DNA of 64,000 bases from the NCBI RefSeq assembly GCF_015330165.1, contig NZ_JADDXT010000002.1, forward strand, positions 618,504-682,503, read 5' to 3'. Position 1 is the stretch's first letter. Each line of letters starts with the position of its first letter. This document shows, in pieces, positions 36,191 to 45,266 of this stretch. Under the pieces are notes generated by a model. That model saw only the letters and a list, made by a program, of their open reading frames with translations, made no database searches and had not been told where the DNA came from. Origin of the DNA: Zobellia roscoffensis. GTDB lineage: Bacteria > Bacteroidota > Bacteroidia > Flavobacteriales > Flavobacteriaceae. The position numbers and the translations under genes were made by a program.

Positions 36191-38146
36191 TTAGTCTTTT
36201 CTCAAAACGAACAGCACTTTCGTACCTGAACCATCTGCAGATAAGTCAGAAATAGCTACATCTACCTTATTTTTATACATATCGTTTAGAATAGCAATCC
36301 GTTTTTGAATGTTACCCATTCCTTTGGATTTTTGCTTCTTTTGGTTTTGGGTCTTTAGTTGAGATGATTTCTTTCTTCCAATACCATTATCTGTAATCGT
36401 TATTTCTATGGATGTTCTTCCCTTTGGTTGTACATTAATTTTCAAAAGTCCTTTTTCTTCTTTGTATCGAAGTCCGTGCCAAATCGCATTTTCAATATAA
36501 GGCTGAAGTAACATCGGCGGAATTTCAAAGGATGAAATATCAATATTCCTATCGACATTCAATTCATAATCAAACTTATCCGGAAAACGAGAATGTTCCA
36601 ACTTTACGTACAGTTCGAGTTGTTCTAATTCTTTGGTAAGCGGAATAAAATCTTCCTCTGAGTTTTCTAATACTGAACGCATAAGAGTTGAAAACTCACT
36701 TAAAAACCTGTTAGCACTGCGTTCATCGCTCTTAGCTATATAATTATTTACAGAGTTTAGTGCATTAAATATAAAATGCGGATTCATCTGTGATCGCAAC
36801 GATTTTAAAGCCAAAAGGTTATTGGCCAATTTTTGTTGCTGATTACTACGGTAAAAGAAAAATGCAGCCAAACCGAGTAATATCATTCCAAAAATAAGCG
36901 AATAGATAATCCATTTTTGACGCTTGTTGTTTTCTTGAATTAATTGCTGTTCCGTCAATGCCAGATCATACTTACTTTGTGACAACTCCCGTTCTTGTTC
37001 TAAACCTGAAATGCGATTTTGTTTTGAAGATATCTCACGGTTAAATCGTGCCGCTCGTGATATCTCCTGTTCTTTGCGAACATATAGCGTATCTACCAAA
37101 GACACGTAATCTCTATAGGTTTCAAAAGCTTTAGGGTAATCGCCCTTATATTCAAACACCTCAGAAAGTTTTCGGGTTGCATCTTTCTGAACCACCAAAT
37201 CATCTTCAGAACCGGCTTCTTCTATACTTTCTTTTAGATAAGGGATTGCCTCATCATACTTATCTTGTGCTATATAGGCATTTGCTATTTTGTAATTGAT
37301 TCGTTGTGAAGTAATGGAATCAAAGTCGCCTCTTGCCTCTCCTTTACTAGTTCTACCCTGAGGAAGCGTCTTTAATTCATTAAGACTTTTTTTACGTAAT
37401 TCAATCTCGGCACCGTACTGACTTTTCTGGTTATAAAAATCAGCTACTTTTTCTTTTTCCTGAACAGCACGTTTTGGCTCAAGCCCTTCCGTAAGCTTTA
37501 ATGAACTCTTGTAATATGCACTTGCTTCTACCAATTTATCATCCTGGGCATAGGTGTCGGCTATCTTAGAGTTTAAATCGGCCAACTTGGGTGTAATTTG
37601 GTTTTTTCTGGCGACCAAGATTCCTTCTTCATAAAAAGCCACTGCTTTTCCAATAAGTCCCAAGCCCCTATAGGAATCACCCAAACTTTCGTTTAATCGT
37701 ACTTTTTGATAAGGTTCCAAACCTTCTATCTTCAGCAATGGACTCAACTCTTTCTCGGCTTCCGAGAACTGTTTGTTCAGTATATACACTTCGGCCAAAA
37801 GAAGTGTAGTACGGGTTGATTTATGAGCTTCCAGCGCATCTTTATAATTGGTAATCGCCAAATCATATTGACTATGATATCGATATACTTCGCCCAACGC
37901 CACTAAAGATTCCGAAAGCGACTTCTTATCTGCTTGCTTCCCAAGTACCGCAATGGAATTGGTAATATAATCAATGCTTCTTTCAATATTACTCTGCTTG
38001 TACGTATTTGCCGAATCTAAATAAACCTGATGCAGGTTGTTTTTTGGCTTGGACATTTTACTGCTGCGCACCTCTCTTTGCGCCCACAAACTCATTGTGG
38101 AGCATCCTAGAAATAGGAAAAACAATATGTAGCGAATTGATATCAT
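36191..38146 (-). CDS. TPR-containing LytS/YehU-type sensor histidine kinase
   Basis: The 651-aa protein has a signal-like N-terminus (cut near ...SLWAQ), a periplasmic array of TPR repeats (about 40-360), a coiled coil, one membrane helix (about 412-432) and a cytoplasmic His_kinase domain. The phospho-acceptor motif is LRSQMNPHFIFNALNSVNN near residue 454, and the ATPase lobe carries PPMLLQPYIENAIWHGL (N-box) and ITDNGIGRKKS (G-box). This is the typical LytTR partner in Bacteroidota. The TPR region probably senses an envelope protein or peptide. Its 5' end faces the vWA lipoprotein gene over a 247-nt gap. Confidence 0.93.
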   Translation of the reverse strand: MISIRYILFFLFLGCSTMSLWAQREVRSSKMSKPKNNLHQVYLDSANTYKQSNIERSIDYITNSIAVLGKQADKKSLSESLVALGEVYRYHSQYDLAITNYKDALEAHKSTRTTLLLAEVYILNKQFSEAEKELSPLLKIEGLEPYQKVRLNESLGDSYRGLGLIGKAVAFYEEGILVARKNQITPKLADLNSKIADTYAQDDKLVEASAYYKSSLKLTEGLEPKRAVQEKEKVADFYNQKSQYGAEIELRKKSLNELKTLPQGRTSKGEARGDFDSITSQRINYKIANAYIAQDKYDEAIPYLKESIEEAGSEDDLVVQKDATRKLSEVFEYKGDYPKAFETYRDYVSLVDTLYVRKEQEISRAARFNREISSKQNRISGLEQERELSQSKYDLALTEQQLIQENNKRQKWIIYSLIFGMILLGLAAFFFYRSNQQQKLANNLLALKSLRSQMNPHFIFNALNSVNNYIAKSDERSANRFLSEFSTLMRSVLENSEEDFIPLTKELEQLELYVKLEHSRFPDKFDYELNVDRNIDISSFEIPPMLLQPYIENAIWHGLRYKEEKGLLKINVQPKGRTSIEITITDNGIGRKKSSQLKTQNQKKQKSKGMGNIQKRIAILNDMYKNKVDVAISDLSADGSGTKVLFVLRKD

Positions 38147-38393
38147 TTGATTATTTGCACAACGTAAACTTAGTTGAATTATGCGGCACTAAAAAACCTC
38201 ATTTCTCACTAAACCTTCAAAAAAAGAATTGTTTTAACGGCTTCACACACTCAAAAGGAACGTTCCCTCTTTCAAAACGCCAGTTCCCTCAAAACAGGTT
38301 TTACAAGAACTAAGTTGCTTCTACTTTTACCTCATCAACAAAATGATAGAAACGAATTCATAACCTCTCAATAGAGCTTTAAACAAAAAAATT

Positions 38394-39581
38394 ATGAAAA
38401 ACACACGACAGATTTTAGGATTACTATGTATGTCATTTGCCATCACCAGTATGTACGGTTGCGAGCTGAAACCTAAAAAAACAACAGCTGAACCCGTACT
38501 TGCCCAAGTATTTTCGCCCATAAATGACGAAAAACCAAAAAACAACACCGTAAAAATTGCTTTGCTCCTAGACACCAGTAACAGTATGGATGGACTCATC
38601 AACCAGGCAAAATCTCAACTTTGGGATATTGTAAACAAGTTCACCTATGCCAAGTGTGGAAATGAAGAAAGACCGGAACTGCAAATTGCACTGTATCAAT
38701 ATGGCAACGACAATTTATCTTCCAGAGAAGGTTACATTCAGCAAGTATTGAATTTTAGTGGAGATTTGGATGATATCTCAGAGAAACTCTTTTCATTAAC
38801 AACTAATGGTGGAGAGGAATTTTGTGGCGAAGTAATTCACACCTCATTAAAGCAATTGAATTGGGGAGACAACCCAGATAACCTTAAAATGATTTTCATT
38901 GCTGGTAACGAACCTTTTACACAAGGAAAATTAAACTATAAAGACGCAGTAACTAATGCAAAAGAGAAAGACATTGTTGTGAATACCATTTTCTGTGGAA
39001 ACTACGAACAAGGCATTAATTCTGATTGGAAAAATGGTGCTACCTTAACAGGAGGTGAATATATAGCTATTGACCATAATAGAAAGGTGGTTCATATTGA
39101 CACGCCTTATGATGATGTAATTATTCAACTAAACTCAAAATTGAACCAGACTTATGTTTCTTACGGTGCTTTGGGTAGTGCCAAGATGGAACAACAACGT
39201 ACTCAAGATTCCAACGCTTATGAATTAGAAGAAGTGGTTGCGGTAAAAAGAGCGGTGAGTAAAAGTTCTAGACTTTATAACAACAAGAAATGGGACTTAG
39301 TAGATGCATCTGATGATGCCACTTTTGATATTGCCATGATAGAAAAAGATGAGCTTCCTAAAGAATTAAAGGGAAAGACAAAGGCCGAAATGGAGTCTTA
39401 TATTCAAGAAAAGAAATCAGACCGAAGCAAAATTCAAAACGAGATTCAAGCATTGAACGCAAAACGGGAGCAGTTCATTGCCGAAAAACAAAAAGATGGA
39501 GAAAAAGGAGAATTGGAAAATGCCATGCTAGAGGCTATCAAAAAGCAAGCGACTAAAAAAGATTATAAGTGGGAAGAGTAA
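38394..39581 (+). CDS. von Willebrand factor A domain lipoprotein
   Basis: The 395-aa protein has a lipobox-like signal (TSMYGC, Cys at about residue 23), so it is probably lipid-anchored. A vWA domain follows from about residue 50, with the metal-ion MIDAS motif DTSNS at about 60-64 and the conserved GGEEFCGEVIHTSL segment. The C-terminal third (about 300-395) is charged and helical (KTKAEMESYIQEKKSDRSK, ALNAKREQFIAEKQKDG), likely a coiled coil. No peptidase or channel signature is seen. The gene diverges from the two-component system, whose regulator could control it. The role is unknown; vWA proteins usually mediate metal-dependent protein contacts. Confidence 0.85.
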   Translation: MKNTRQILGLLCMSFAITSMYGCELKPKKTTAEPVLAQVFSPINDEKPKNNTVKIALLLDTSNSMDGLINQAKSQLWDIVNKFTYAKCGNEERPELQIALYQYGNDNLSSREGYIQQVLNFSGDLDDISEKLFSLTTNGGEEFCGEVIHTSLKQLNWGDNPDNLKMIFIAGNEPFTQGKLNYKDAVTNAKEKDIVVNTIFCGNYEQGINSDWKNGATLTGGEYIAIDHNRKVVHIDTPYDDVIIQLNSKLNQTYVSYGALGSAKMEQQRTQDSNAYELEEVVAVKRAVSKSSRLYNNKKWDLVDASDDATFDIAMIEKDELPKELKGKTKAEMESYIQEKKSDRSKIQNEIQALNAKREQFIAEKQKDGEKGELENAMLEAIKKQATKKDYKWEE

Positions 39582-39600
39582 TCTTTACATATTCTCAAAC

Positions 39601-39631
39601 AAAAAGCATCCTGATTCATCGGGATGCTTTT
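39601..39631. terminator. Bidirectional terminator
   Basis: AAAAAGCATCC and GGATGCTTTTT form an 11-bp stem with a nine-base loop. It serves the convergent vWA and PorP/SprF genes. Confidence 0.85.
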
Positions 39632-39658
39632 TGTTTTATCTGGCCATGTTTTACGACA

Positions 39659-40675
39659 TTATTGAGCTGCTGGGCAATAACAATCATACTTACGTTCTTT
39701 TTGACCAAAATCGTATCCTAATGTTATTTGGTGAAATCCACCGCTATCAAAACGAATATCTCCTGACTGGTATGAATAATTATATGAAACCATAAAGTTT
39801 CCAATATTAGCGCCTACGATTGGAGTAAACAATTGCAAACGTTGTTCGCCAAAACTATCTGAAGTAGCAAACTGTGCACCTTCAAAACTTCTTCTATAGG
39901 ATAACCCACCCCAAATACGACCAAAATCTACATCTTTATAAACTTTTGCATTAAGGTCAATAGACTTTTCTTCCGTAAACTCGCTCATCTGAAATAATAC
40001 AGAAGGCTCCAATTGCCATTCTTGCTTTCCAAAAATATAACCTACCGAAAACAAATACCGTCGTAAATTATCTATCACAGGAACATTGTCAGGGTCTTGT
40101 CTTCCAAAACGATATAAATTTCGTTTGCTGCTCAAAAGGTTGTTTACTGCAAAATGGGCATAAAACTCCATGATATTATAAGAAAAACCTAGGTCCATAT
40201 TAAAATAACCCTCGCTAATCTTACTTCCTATTAAAGCATTATCTACTGTTGCAGAACGAAATTCGGTTTCATCCAAACTACTTTGCAAATATGTTGGGCT
40301 CAATCCAAAAGAAAACTGATTTAATGTCCGCCCATCTCCACCAAGCTTAAGGTGGTGTGCATAAGTTAGTTTTACACCAGTTTGTGCGTGATAGCCATTT
40401 GCATCGTTAAAAATGATAGCTCCCACCCCACTATTACTTTCACCTATTCTAAAATTGGCGTTTATAGTCTGTAAATTGGGTGCATCATCTACATTAAACC
40501 ATTGCATTCTTGCTGTGGCCCTTATTTTTCCACCCTCACTAATACCGGCCATTGACGGATAAACGAGGTAATAGTTATCGGCTAAATAATCAAAATACAC
40601 GGGAATACCCTCTTGTGCCGTAGATTGAAATGCAAAGCCAAGGGATGCAAGCAAGAGCAGTAAACGATATTTCAT
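39659..40675 (-). CDS. PorP/SprF family outer-membrane protein, solitary
   Basis: From ATG 40675 the product is 338 aa with a clear signal peptide (MKYRLLLLLASLGFAFQ, STAQ cut); an upstream extension to 40741 exists but would hide the signal peptide and is rejected. It then shows PorP/SprF features: YFDYLADNYYLVYPSMAGIS, repeated amphipathic strands (WGGLSYRRSFEGAQ, GANIGNFMVSYNYSYQSG) and a C-terminal strand HQITLGYDFG. It is about as diverged from the 29111-30094 protein as paralogues usually are. No cargo or OmpA gene adjoins it; the neighbours are the vWA lipoprotein (convergent) and nfu (divergent). It may serve T9SS cargo encoded elsewhere. Confidence 0.87.
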   Translation of the reverse strand: MKYRLLLLLASLGFAFQSTAQEGIPVYFDYLADNYYLVYPSMAGISEGGKIRATARMQWFNVDDAPNLQTINANFRIGESNSGVGAIIFNDANGYHAQTGVKLTYAHHLKLGGDGRTLNQFSFGLSPTYLQSSLDETEFRSATVDNALIGSKISEGYFNMDLGFSYNIMEFYAHFAVNNLLSSKRNLYRFGRQDPDNVPVIDNLRRYLFSVGYIFGKQEWQLEPSVLFQMSEFTEEKSIDLNAKVYKDVDFGRIWGGLSYRRSFEGAQFATSDSFGEQRLQLFTPIVGANIGNFMVSYNYSYQSGDIRFDSGGFHQITLGYDFGQKERKYDCYCPAAQ

Positions 40676-40808
40676 CTGTTTGATATAGAGGATAATTGAT
40701 TGATCGGTTAAATATAAGATATAACGGATGAAACGTAACATTATTATATAGTCAAATCAATACGGACTGTTCGAAAATAGGTTGTATTTTTACAAAAATT
40801 TTGACACC

Positions 40809-41726
40809 ATGAAGGAGTATACAATTACGGTTGTTAAAACCAACAACCCTGCGATTCTGAAATTCGAGACGAATCATTTTTTAACCAAAAACAAGAACTA
40901 CGAGTTCAAAAACATAGATGAGGCCAAAAATTCACCTTTGGCACAACAGCTTTTTTACCTACCATTTATTAAGACGGTATACATCTCTGGAAACTTTATT
41001 GGTCTTGAGCGCTATGATATAGTTGCCTGGGACGATGTAAAAGATGAAGTCGCCCAGCAACTTGTAGATTATCTAAATGCAGATGAACCTATTGTAAATG
41101 AAGTAGAAGAAACTTCTAAAAAAGTGGCAATTACAGTTTATGCAGAGGTAACCCCTAACCCATCTGTAATGAAATTTGTTGCCAACAAACCTATTGTACC
41201 CGCTGCTTTTGAATTTAAGAATATAGACGAAGCCAAAAATTCGGAGTTAGCGAAACAACTATTTAACTTTCCGTTCGTAAAAGAGGTTTTCTTTGATATG
41301 AATTACGTTTCTGTTAGTAAATATGACGTTGCGGAATGGGAAGATGTTACGATGCAATTACGCGAACACATACGAGAATACCTTGCCGATGGCAACGAAG
41401 CTGTATCCGAAAGCGCAATTGCCAAAGCAAAAGAAACGCCCTTAGGTGATGGTACTACGCCAAGCCAACCAGCTGCAGATTTGGACGACACCTCTCAGCA
41501 GATTGTAGATATTCTTGAAGAATACGTAAAGCCTGCTGTTGCCAGTGATGGTGGTAACATTCTTTTTCAATCTTACGAAGAGAACAGCAAAACGGTAAAC
41601 GTTATTTTACAAGGTGCCTGTAGCGGTTGTCCTTCGTCTACCTTCACTTTAAAGAATGGTATTGAAACGATGCTTAAAAATATGATGGGAGACAAAGTGA
41701 ACGAGGTAGTTGCCGTAAACGGTTAA
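40809..41726 (+). CDS. Nfu-type Fe-S scaffold/carrier with duplicated N-domain
   Basis: Nfu proteins carry assembled [4Fe-4S] clusters to client enzymes. From ATG 40809 the protein is 305 aa. The Nfu N-domain (Pfam PF08712) appears twice: residues about 1-95 and 110-200 share the pattern NP...KF..N.....FEFKNIDEAKNS.LA.QLF..PF...V. A linker precedes the NifU C-domain with the cluster-binding motif CSGCPSS (Cys271 and Cys274) in LQGACSGCPSSTFTLKNGIETML. The usual single-N-domain Nfu is near 190 aa, so this is a longer form. Downstream dodecin follows after 82 nt on the same strand. Confidence 0.92.
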   Translation: MKEYTITVVKTNNPAILKFETNHFLTKNKNYEFKNIDEAKNSPLAQQLFYLPFIKTVYISGNFIGLERYDIVAWDDVKDEVAQQLVDYLNADEPIVNEVEETSKKVAITVYAEVTPNPSVMKFVANKPIVPAAFEFKNIDEAKNSELAKQLFNFPFVKEVFFDMNYVSVSKYDVAEWEDVTMQLREHIREYLADGNEAVSESAIAKAKETPLGDGTTPSQPAADLDDTSQQIVDILEEYVKPAVASDGGNILFQSYEENSKTVNVILQGACSGCPSSTFTLKNGIETMLKNMMGDKVNEVVAVNG

Positions 41727-41808
41727 TGAACTAATTTTTACAGGTTTAGAATCAATAAACCTGACCGATATTTTCGTAATTTGAAACGAATCATAAAAAC
41801 AAAATATT

Positions 41809-42009
41809 ATGGCAGTTTTAAAAGTTATAGAAGTATTGGCAAATTCTGATAAAAGTTGGGAAGATGCAACCAAACAAGCGGTTGCCCAAGCTTCTAAATC
41901 AGTTAAGAATATTAAATCCGTTTATATTAACGAGCAAAGTGCCACAGTTACCGACGGAAAAATGGATAATTACCGCGTAAACGTAAAGATTACTTTTGAA
42001 GTAAACTAA
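41809..42009 (+). CDS. Dodecin
   Basis: The 66-aa protein has the full dodecin pattern: a beta-strand start MAVLKVIEVLANS, then SWEDATKQAVAQASKSVKNIKSV and the strand pair ATVTDGKMDNYRVNVKITFEV. Dodecins assemble as hollow 12-mers that store flavins (FMN, riboflavin) stacked on a Trp; the Trp here is in SWEDA. Length is exactly as expected for the family. The gene ends 20 nt before a strong hairpin terminator. Confidence 0.95.
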   Translation: MAVLKVIEVLANSDKSWEDATKQAVAQASKSVKNIKSVYINEQSATVTDGKMDNYRVNVKITFEVN

Positions 42010-42029
42010 ACGTAAACACGCAAAAAATA

Positions 42030-42060
42030 GAGCGTTGCAACCTTGTTGCAGCGCTTTTTT
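42030..42060 (+). terminator. Rho-independent terminator after dodecin
   Basis: AGCGTTGCAA and TTGCAGCGCT pair as an imperfect stem followed by a run of seven T. It starts about 20 nt after the dodecin stop. Confidence 0.75.
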
Positions 42061-42251
42061 TATGTTTCACAATAATCAAGAATGTTATCACTTTTAAAAA
42101 CCAAAACTGTAGGCACACCACCATTTTGATCACATACGAACAAAGTGTTGACCCATTTAGGCTATACACCTTGGATTAACATTAGTTTAATGATTTCAAT
42201 TTGATTGCCCCTGCCGTATTTAGTAAGTTGCGCCCTTACAAAAATAAAGCC

Positions 42252-43100
42252 ATGGAAAAATTTACAGATTACCAAGAACATATAGACAAAGCCATAGAAT
42301 GGACATGGGAGATTTTACCAGACCTTATTATGGCATTAATTATACTATTCGTAGGGCTATGGATAGTCCGTTTTCTAAACAAAATGGTCCGTAAATTCTT
42401 TGAAAAGAAAGATTACGACCTTGCCCTAGAAAGTTTTTTACAGAGTTTTATAAATATAGCGCTCAAAGTATTACTTTTTGTTTTGGTGATTACCCAGTTG
42501 GGAGTTAAATCATCTTCACTTATTGCTATCATTGGTGCTGCCGGTTTGGCCATTGGTCTTGCCTTACAGGGTTCACTTTCAAATTTTGCAGGCGGTGTCC
42601 TTATTCTTCTTTTTAAACCTTTTAAAATTGGCGATTGGATATCAGCTCAAGGAGTAGATGGTTCCGTGAAGGAAATAACAATTTTCTACACTAAGGTAAA
42701 CACCTTCGGAAACCAACTTGCTATTATTCCCAATGGGCAACTATCTAATAACAATGTTGTAAACTACAGCGCCATGCCCACACGTAGAGATAATATAAAA
42801 GTAGGCATTGGTTATAGTTCCAATATTAAGGCAGCAAAAGATATTATGCTAGATATCTGTCAAAAGAACGAGAACGTACTTAAGGACCCTGCGCCAGAAG
42901 TTTATGTTGATGCTTTAGGCGATAGTTCCGTTAACCTTAGTTTACGGTTCTGGGCAGAGAACTCCGTTTTTTGGGCAGCTCACTTCTTTATCATTGAAGA
43001 AATAAAAAGAAGGTTTGACGAAGCTGAGATTGAAATTCCTTTCCCACAGCGCGATGTACATGTAAAAGGAGAAGCTTTAAAAGCAAAAATCGATAATTAA
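42252..43100 (+). CDS. Small-conductance mechanosensitive channel (MscS family)
   Basis: From ATG 42252 the protein has 282 aa, close to E. coli MscS (286); upstream in-frame TTG 42201 is not used because the added residues lack homology-like features. Two or three N-terminal membrane helices precede the pore-lining helix with the Gly/Ala pattern LIAIIGAAGLAIGLALQGSLSNFAGGVLI. Next come the beta-domain (PFKIGDWISAQGVDGSVKEITIFYTKVNTFGNQLAIIPNGQL) and an alpha/beta domain ending IEIPFPQRDVHVK. Members open on membrane tension to release solutes on hypo-osmotic shock. Its stop is 6 nt from that of the convergent tsaB. Confidence 0.93.
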   Translation: MEKFTDYQEHIDKAIEWTWEILPDLIMALIILFVGLWIVRFLNKMVRKFFEKKDYDLALESFLQSFINIALKVLLFVLVITQLGVKSSSLIAIIGAAGLAIGLALQGSLSNFAGGVLILLFKPFKIGDWISAQGVDGSVKEITIFYTKVNTFGNQLAIIPNGQLSNNNVVNYSAMPTRRDNIKVGIGYSSNIKAAKDIMLDICQKNENVLKDPAPEVYVDALGDSSVNLSLRFWAENSVFWAAHFFIIEEIKRRFDEAEIEIPFPQRDVHVKGEALKAKIDN

Positions 43101-43105
43101 ACAGA

Positions 43106-43783
43106 TTACATTTTTTTCTTCTGCTGAAGAATAAAATCTTTTAAATAATAAGGTTCAAAGTAGGCCACGTCTTCAAAGTGGTCCGCTTTGAACTTTTTAT
43201 ATGATAGCTGGGCCATTTCATTGGCGGAGGGCACAACTGAGACATCAAAACTCAGATTAGGATGTGATACTATGGTCTTGCATTTTTCTGCTCCATTCCC
43301 TATTAAAATTACTTTTCCTTTTTCTAAAAACTCACCGAAAGAATTTTCATCTATAATTTCTGCCTCTGTAGCTCTCACCTCATCTTTATCCGAGTTAAAT
43401 ACGGCAGAATACACCTCCATACGGCGCGCATCTAAAACGGGAATGATATAATCTATTTCACTAGATGTAACTTGTTCTGCCATGCTACCAAGCGTAGCAA
43501 TAGAGATTAAAGGAATATCCAAAGCAAAACATAGTCCTTTAGCTGCAGAAACCCCTATGCGCAAACCCGTGTAGGAGCCTGGGCCTTTACTCACGGCAAT
43601 TGCATCCAATTCAGAAATATCTATATTCACTTCCTTCAGCACTTCTTGAATGAAAATATGTAATTGCTCCGCATGCGAATAATTAGGCGTATCATGCTCT
43701 TTAATTGTCAAAATACGCCCTTCTTTAGCAATACTTACCGAACAGTTGGTTGTTGCCGTTTCTAAATTTAAGATTATGCTCAT
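43106..43783 (-). CDS. tsaB: tRNA N6-threonylcarbamoyladenosine protein TsaB
   Basis: TsaB is the partner of TsaD in the complex that adds threonylcarbamoyl to A37 of tRNAs reading ANN codons. From ATG 43783 the product is 225 aa; an upstream extension is open but lacks homology features. The ASKHA-fold start MSIILNLETATTNCSVSIAK is followed by DAIAVSKGPGSYTGLRIGVSAAKGLCFALDIPLI and IPVLDARRMEVYSAVF, all diagnostic. The metal- and ATP-binding HxxxH motif of TsaD is absent, as expected for TsaB. A -7 box lies just 8 nt upstream of the ATG. Confidence 0.95.
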   Translation of the reverse strand: MSIILNLETATTNCSVSIAKEGRILTIKEHDTPNYSHAEQLHIFIQEVLKEVNIDISELDAIAVSKGPGSYTGLRIGVSAAKGLCFALDIPLISIATLGSMAEQVTSSEIDYIIPVLDARRMEVYSAVFNSDKDEVRATEAEIIDENSFGEFLEKGKVILIGNGAEKCKTIVSHPNLSFDVSVVPSANEMAQLSYKKFKADHFEDVAYFEPYYLKDFILQQKKKM

Positions 43784-43790
43784 AAGGCTG

Positions 43791-43798
43791 CAAAGATA
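43791..43798 (-). promoter_or_regulatory. -7 element (TATCTTTG) of tsaB
   Basis: On the minus strand this reads TATCTTTG, a perfect TAnnTTTG box. The -33 region has only a weak TGTG. A start site six or seven nt downstream would leave almost no 5' UTR, so the mRNA may be leaderless. Confidence 0.5.
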
Positions 43799-43823
43799 CA
43801 TGAGAAGATTAAAACTTACACAT

Positions 43824-43859
43824 AAAAAAACCTGCTCGGTTTTACACCGAACAGGTTTC
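43824..43859 (-). terminator. Rho-independent terminator of the efflux operon
   Basis: On the minus strand AAACCTGTTCGG and CCGAGCAGGTTT pair around a short loop, one mismatch, followed by seven T. It lies 24 nt past the tolC-like gene and ahead of tsaB. Confidence 0.85.
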
Positions 43860-43882
43860 AAATTACATTTTATAATTTACTT

Positions 43883-45235
43883 CTATTTCAATTCCAAAGG
43901 AAGCCCAAAATAGAACTCAAGAACTTTTAACCTGAAAATATAATCGTACTTGGTTCTTATCAATTCTGCTTCCGCATTATCTACCCGAGATTGCGCCTGA
44001 CTGAAATCAAAAGCATTCATAAGCCCTACATCATAACGTTCTTTGGAATAATCATATGCCAAACGCCGTGCATCCAAAGTTTTTTGAGCTGCATCATATG
44101 CTTTTGAGAAGCTCTTTACATCTACATAAGCTTGATTGATACTTGTCTCCAGATCCAACTTGTCTTGCTCCATCTGCAACTGTGCCTTCTCTACATTTAT
44201 TTTAGAACGCTTAATATTATTTTTAACGGAAAAACCATTGAAAATGGGAATATCTAACCTTGCGCCATATGAAATACCATCATTAATCCACAATTGGTTC
44301 ACAAAGCTTTCCGCGGGAACAACCGTCCCTGAGGAACTATCAAATCCGCCTTGATCCGAATATCTGGTATTGTAATTAAAGAAGGCTCCCAAGGTAGGGT
44401 ATATTGCACCTTTGGCAATATCCAAATCTTTCTTGGCCAAATCTATATTAGACTGTGAAAATTTTATATCGTTCCTGAAAGACAAGGCTTCTGCAAAAAT
44501 TTCTTTTGGAGATTTAGACTGTACTTCGGACGGTGGCACTTCAAAATCAGCATCCAACACATCAAAATTCTCATAATCTGTAATCTGAAGCAATTGCGCC
44601 AAGTTAATACGAGAAATCAAAACCTGATTCTGCGTATTCACTATCTGTTGTTCAAGGTTTGCGGCCGTTGCTTCTATTTCCAGTAAATCTCCATTAGGAA
44701 TCACTCCCGCATCTACCAATTCTTTTGATTTCTTTAAATCCTGTTCGGTTACTGCAGACTGAGCCTCGAACACTTTTAAAGTTTCTTTATTTGAAAGAAT
44801 TTGCAAATAGGCATTCGCTACGCTTAACCTAATATCATCTTTAAGGTCATCTAAGCGATATTGATTAGATATTGCATTTAGCTTTGCACGATTAAGACGA
44901 TGAAGGTTTCTTAATCCATCAAAAAGTGTTAAAGAGGATGTTAACCCACCATTCGCAGACAATATTGTAGTCGTCACCGGTTGATTGGTAGTTGGGTCAA
45001 ACGAAAGCCCTGTACTACCTGTTACACTTGCCGAAGAGTTTAAGGCCGGAAGCATTGCACCAACTGCGTCCGACTTATCTATTTGTACATTCTGGAGATC
45101 AAGTTCGTATTGTTCAACAGAAAGGTTGTGTTCTACCGCATACTCTACGCATTCCTGCAGCGTCCAATTTTTCTGCTGTGCGCTAACCGCCCCAATAGAA
45201 AAGAGAAGCAGTAATGCTGTTAGTTTAAAATTCAT
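43883..45235 (-). CDS. TolC-family outer-membrane efflux protein
   Basis: The 450-aa product has a signal peptide (cut near ...SAQQ) and the internally repeated TolC fold: LQECVEYAVEHNLSVEQYELDLQ, the alpha-barrel helices (EIEATAANLEQQIVNTQNQVLISRINLAQLLQ; INQAYVDVKSFSKAYDAAQK) and the late motif YDVGLMNAFDFSQAQSRVDNAEAELIRTKYDYIFRLKVLEFYFG. TolC-type proteins form trimeric channels across the outer membrane and periplasm. It is the last gene of an eight-gene operon and presumably is the exit duct for both adaptor-permease sets. Its start is 31 nt from the preceding adaptor stop. Confidence 0.94.
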   Translation of the reverse strand: MNFKLTALLLLFSIGAVSAQQKNWTLQECVEYAVEHNLSVEQYELDLQNVQIDKSDAVGAMLPALNSSASVTGSTGLSFDPTTNQPVTTTILSANGGLTSSLTLFDGLRNLHRLNRAKLNAISNQYRLDDLKDDIRLSVANAYLQILSNKETLKVFEAQSAVTEQDLKKSKELVDAGVIPNGDLLEIEATAANLEQQIVNTQNQVLISRINLAQLLQITDYENFDVLDADFEVPPSEVQSKSPKEIFAEALSFRNDIKFSQSNIDLAKKDLDIAKGAIYPTLGAFFNYNTRYSDQGGFDSSSGTVVPAESFVNQLWINDGISYGARLDIPIFNGFSVKNNIKRSKINVEKAQLQMEQDKLDLETSINQAYVDVKSFSKAYDAAQKTLDARRLAYDYSKERYDVGLMNAFDFSQAQSRVDNAEAELIRTKYDYIFRLKVLEFYFGLPLELK

Positions 45236-45266
45236 TTTGTGATTTTTTGATTATGATTGATGATTG

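Noticed and set aside
38008..38313. Plus-strand 101-codon frame over the kinase gene start and the divergent gap
   Set aside because: It overlaps the signal peptide coding region of a well-supported kinase and shows no motif.
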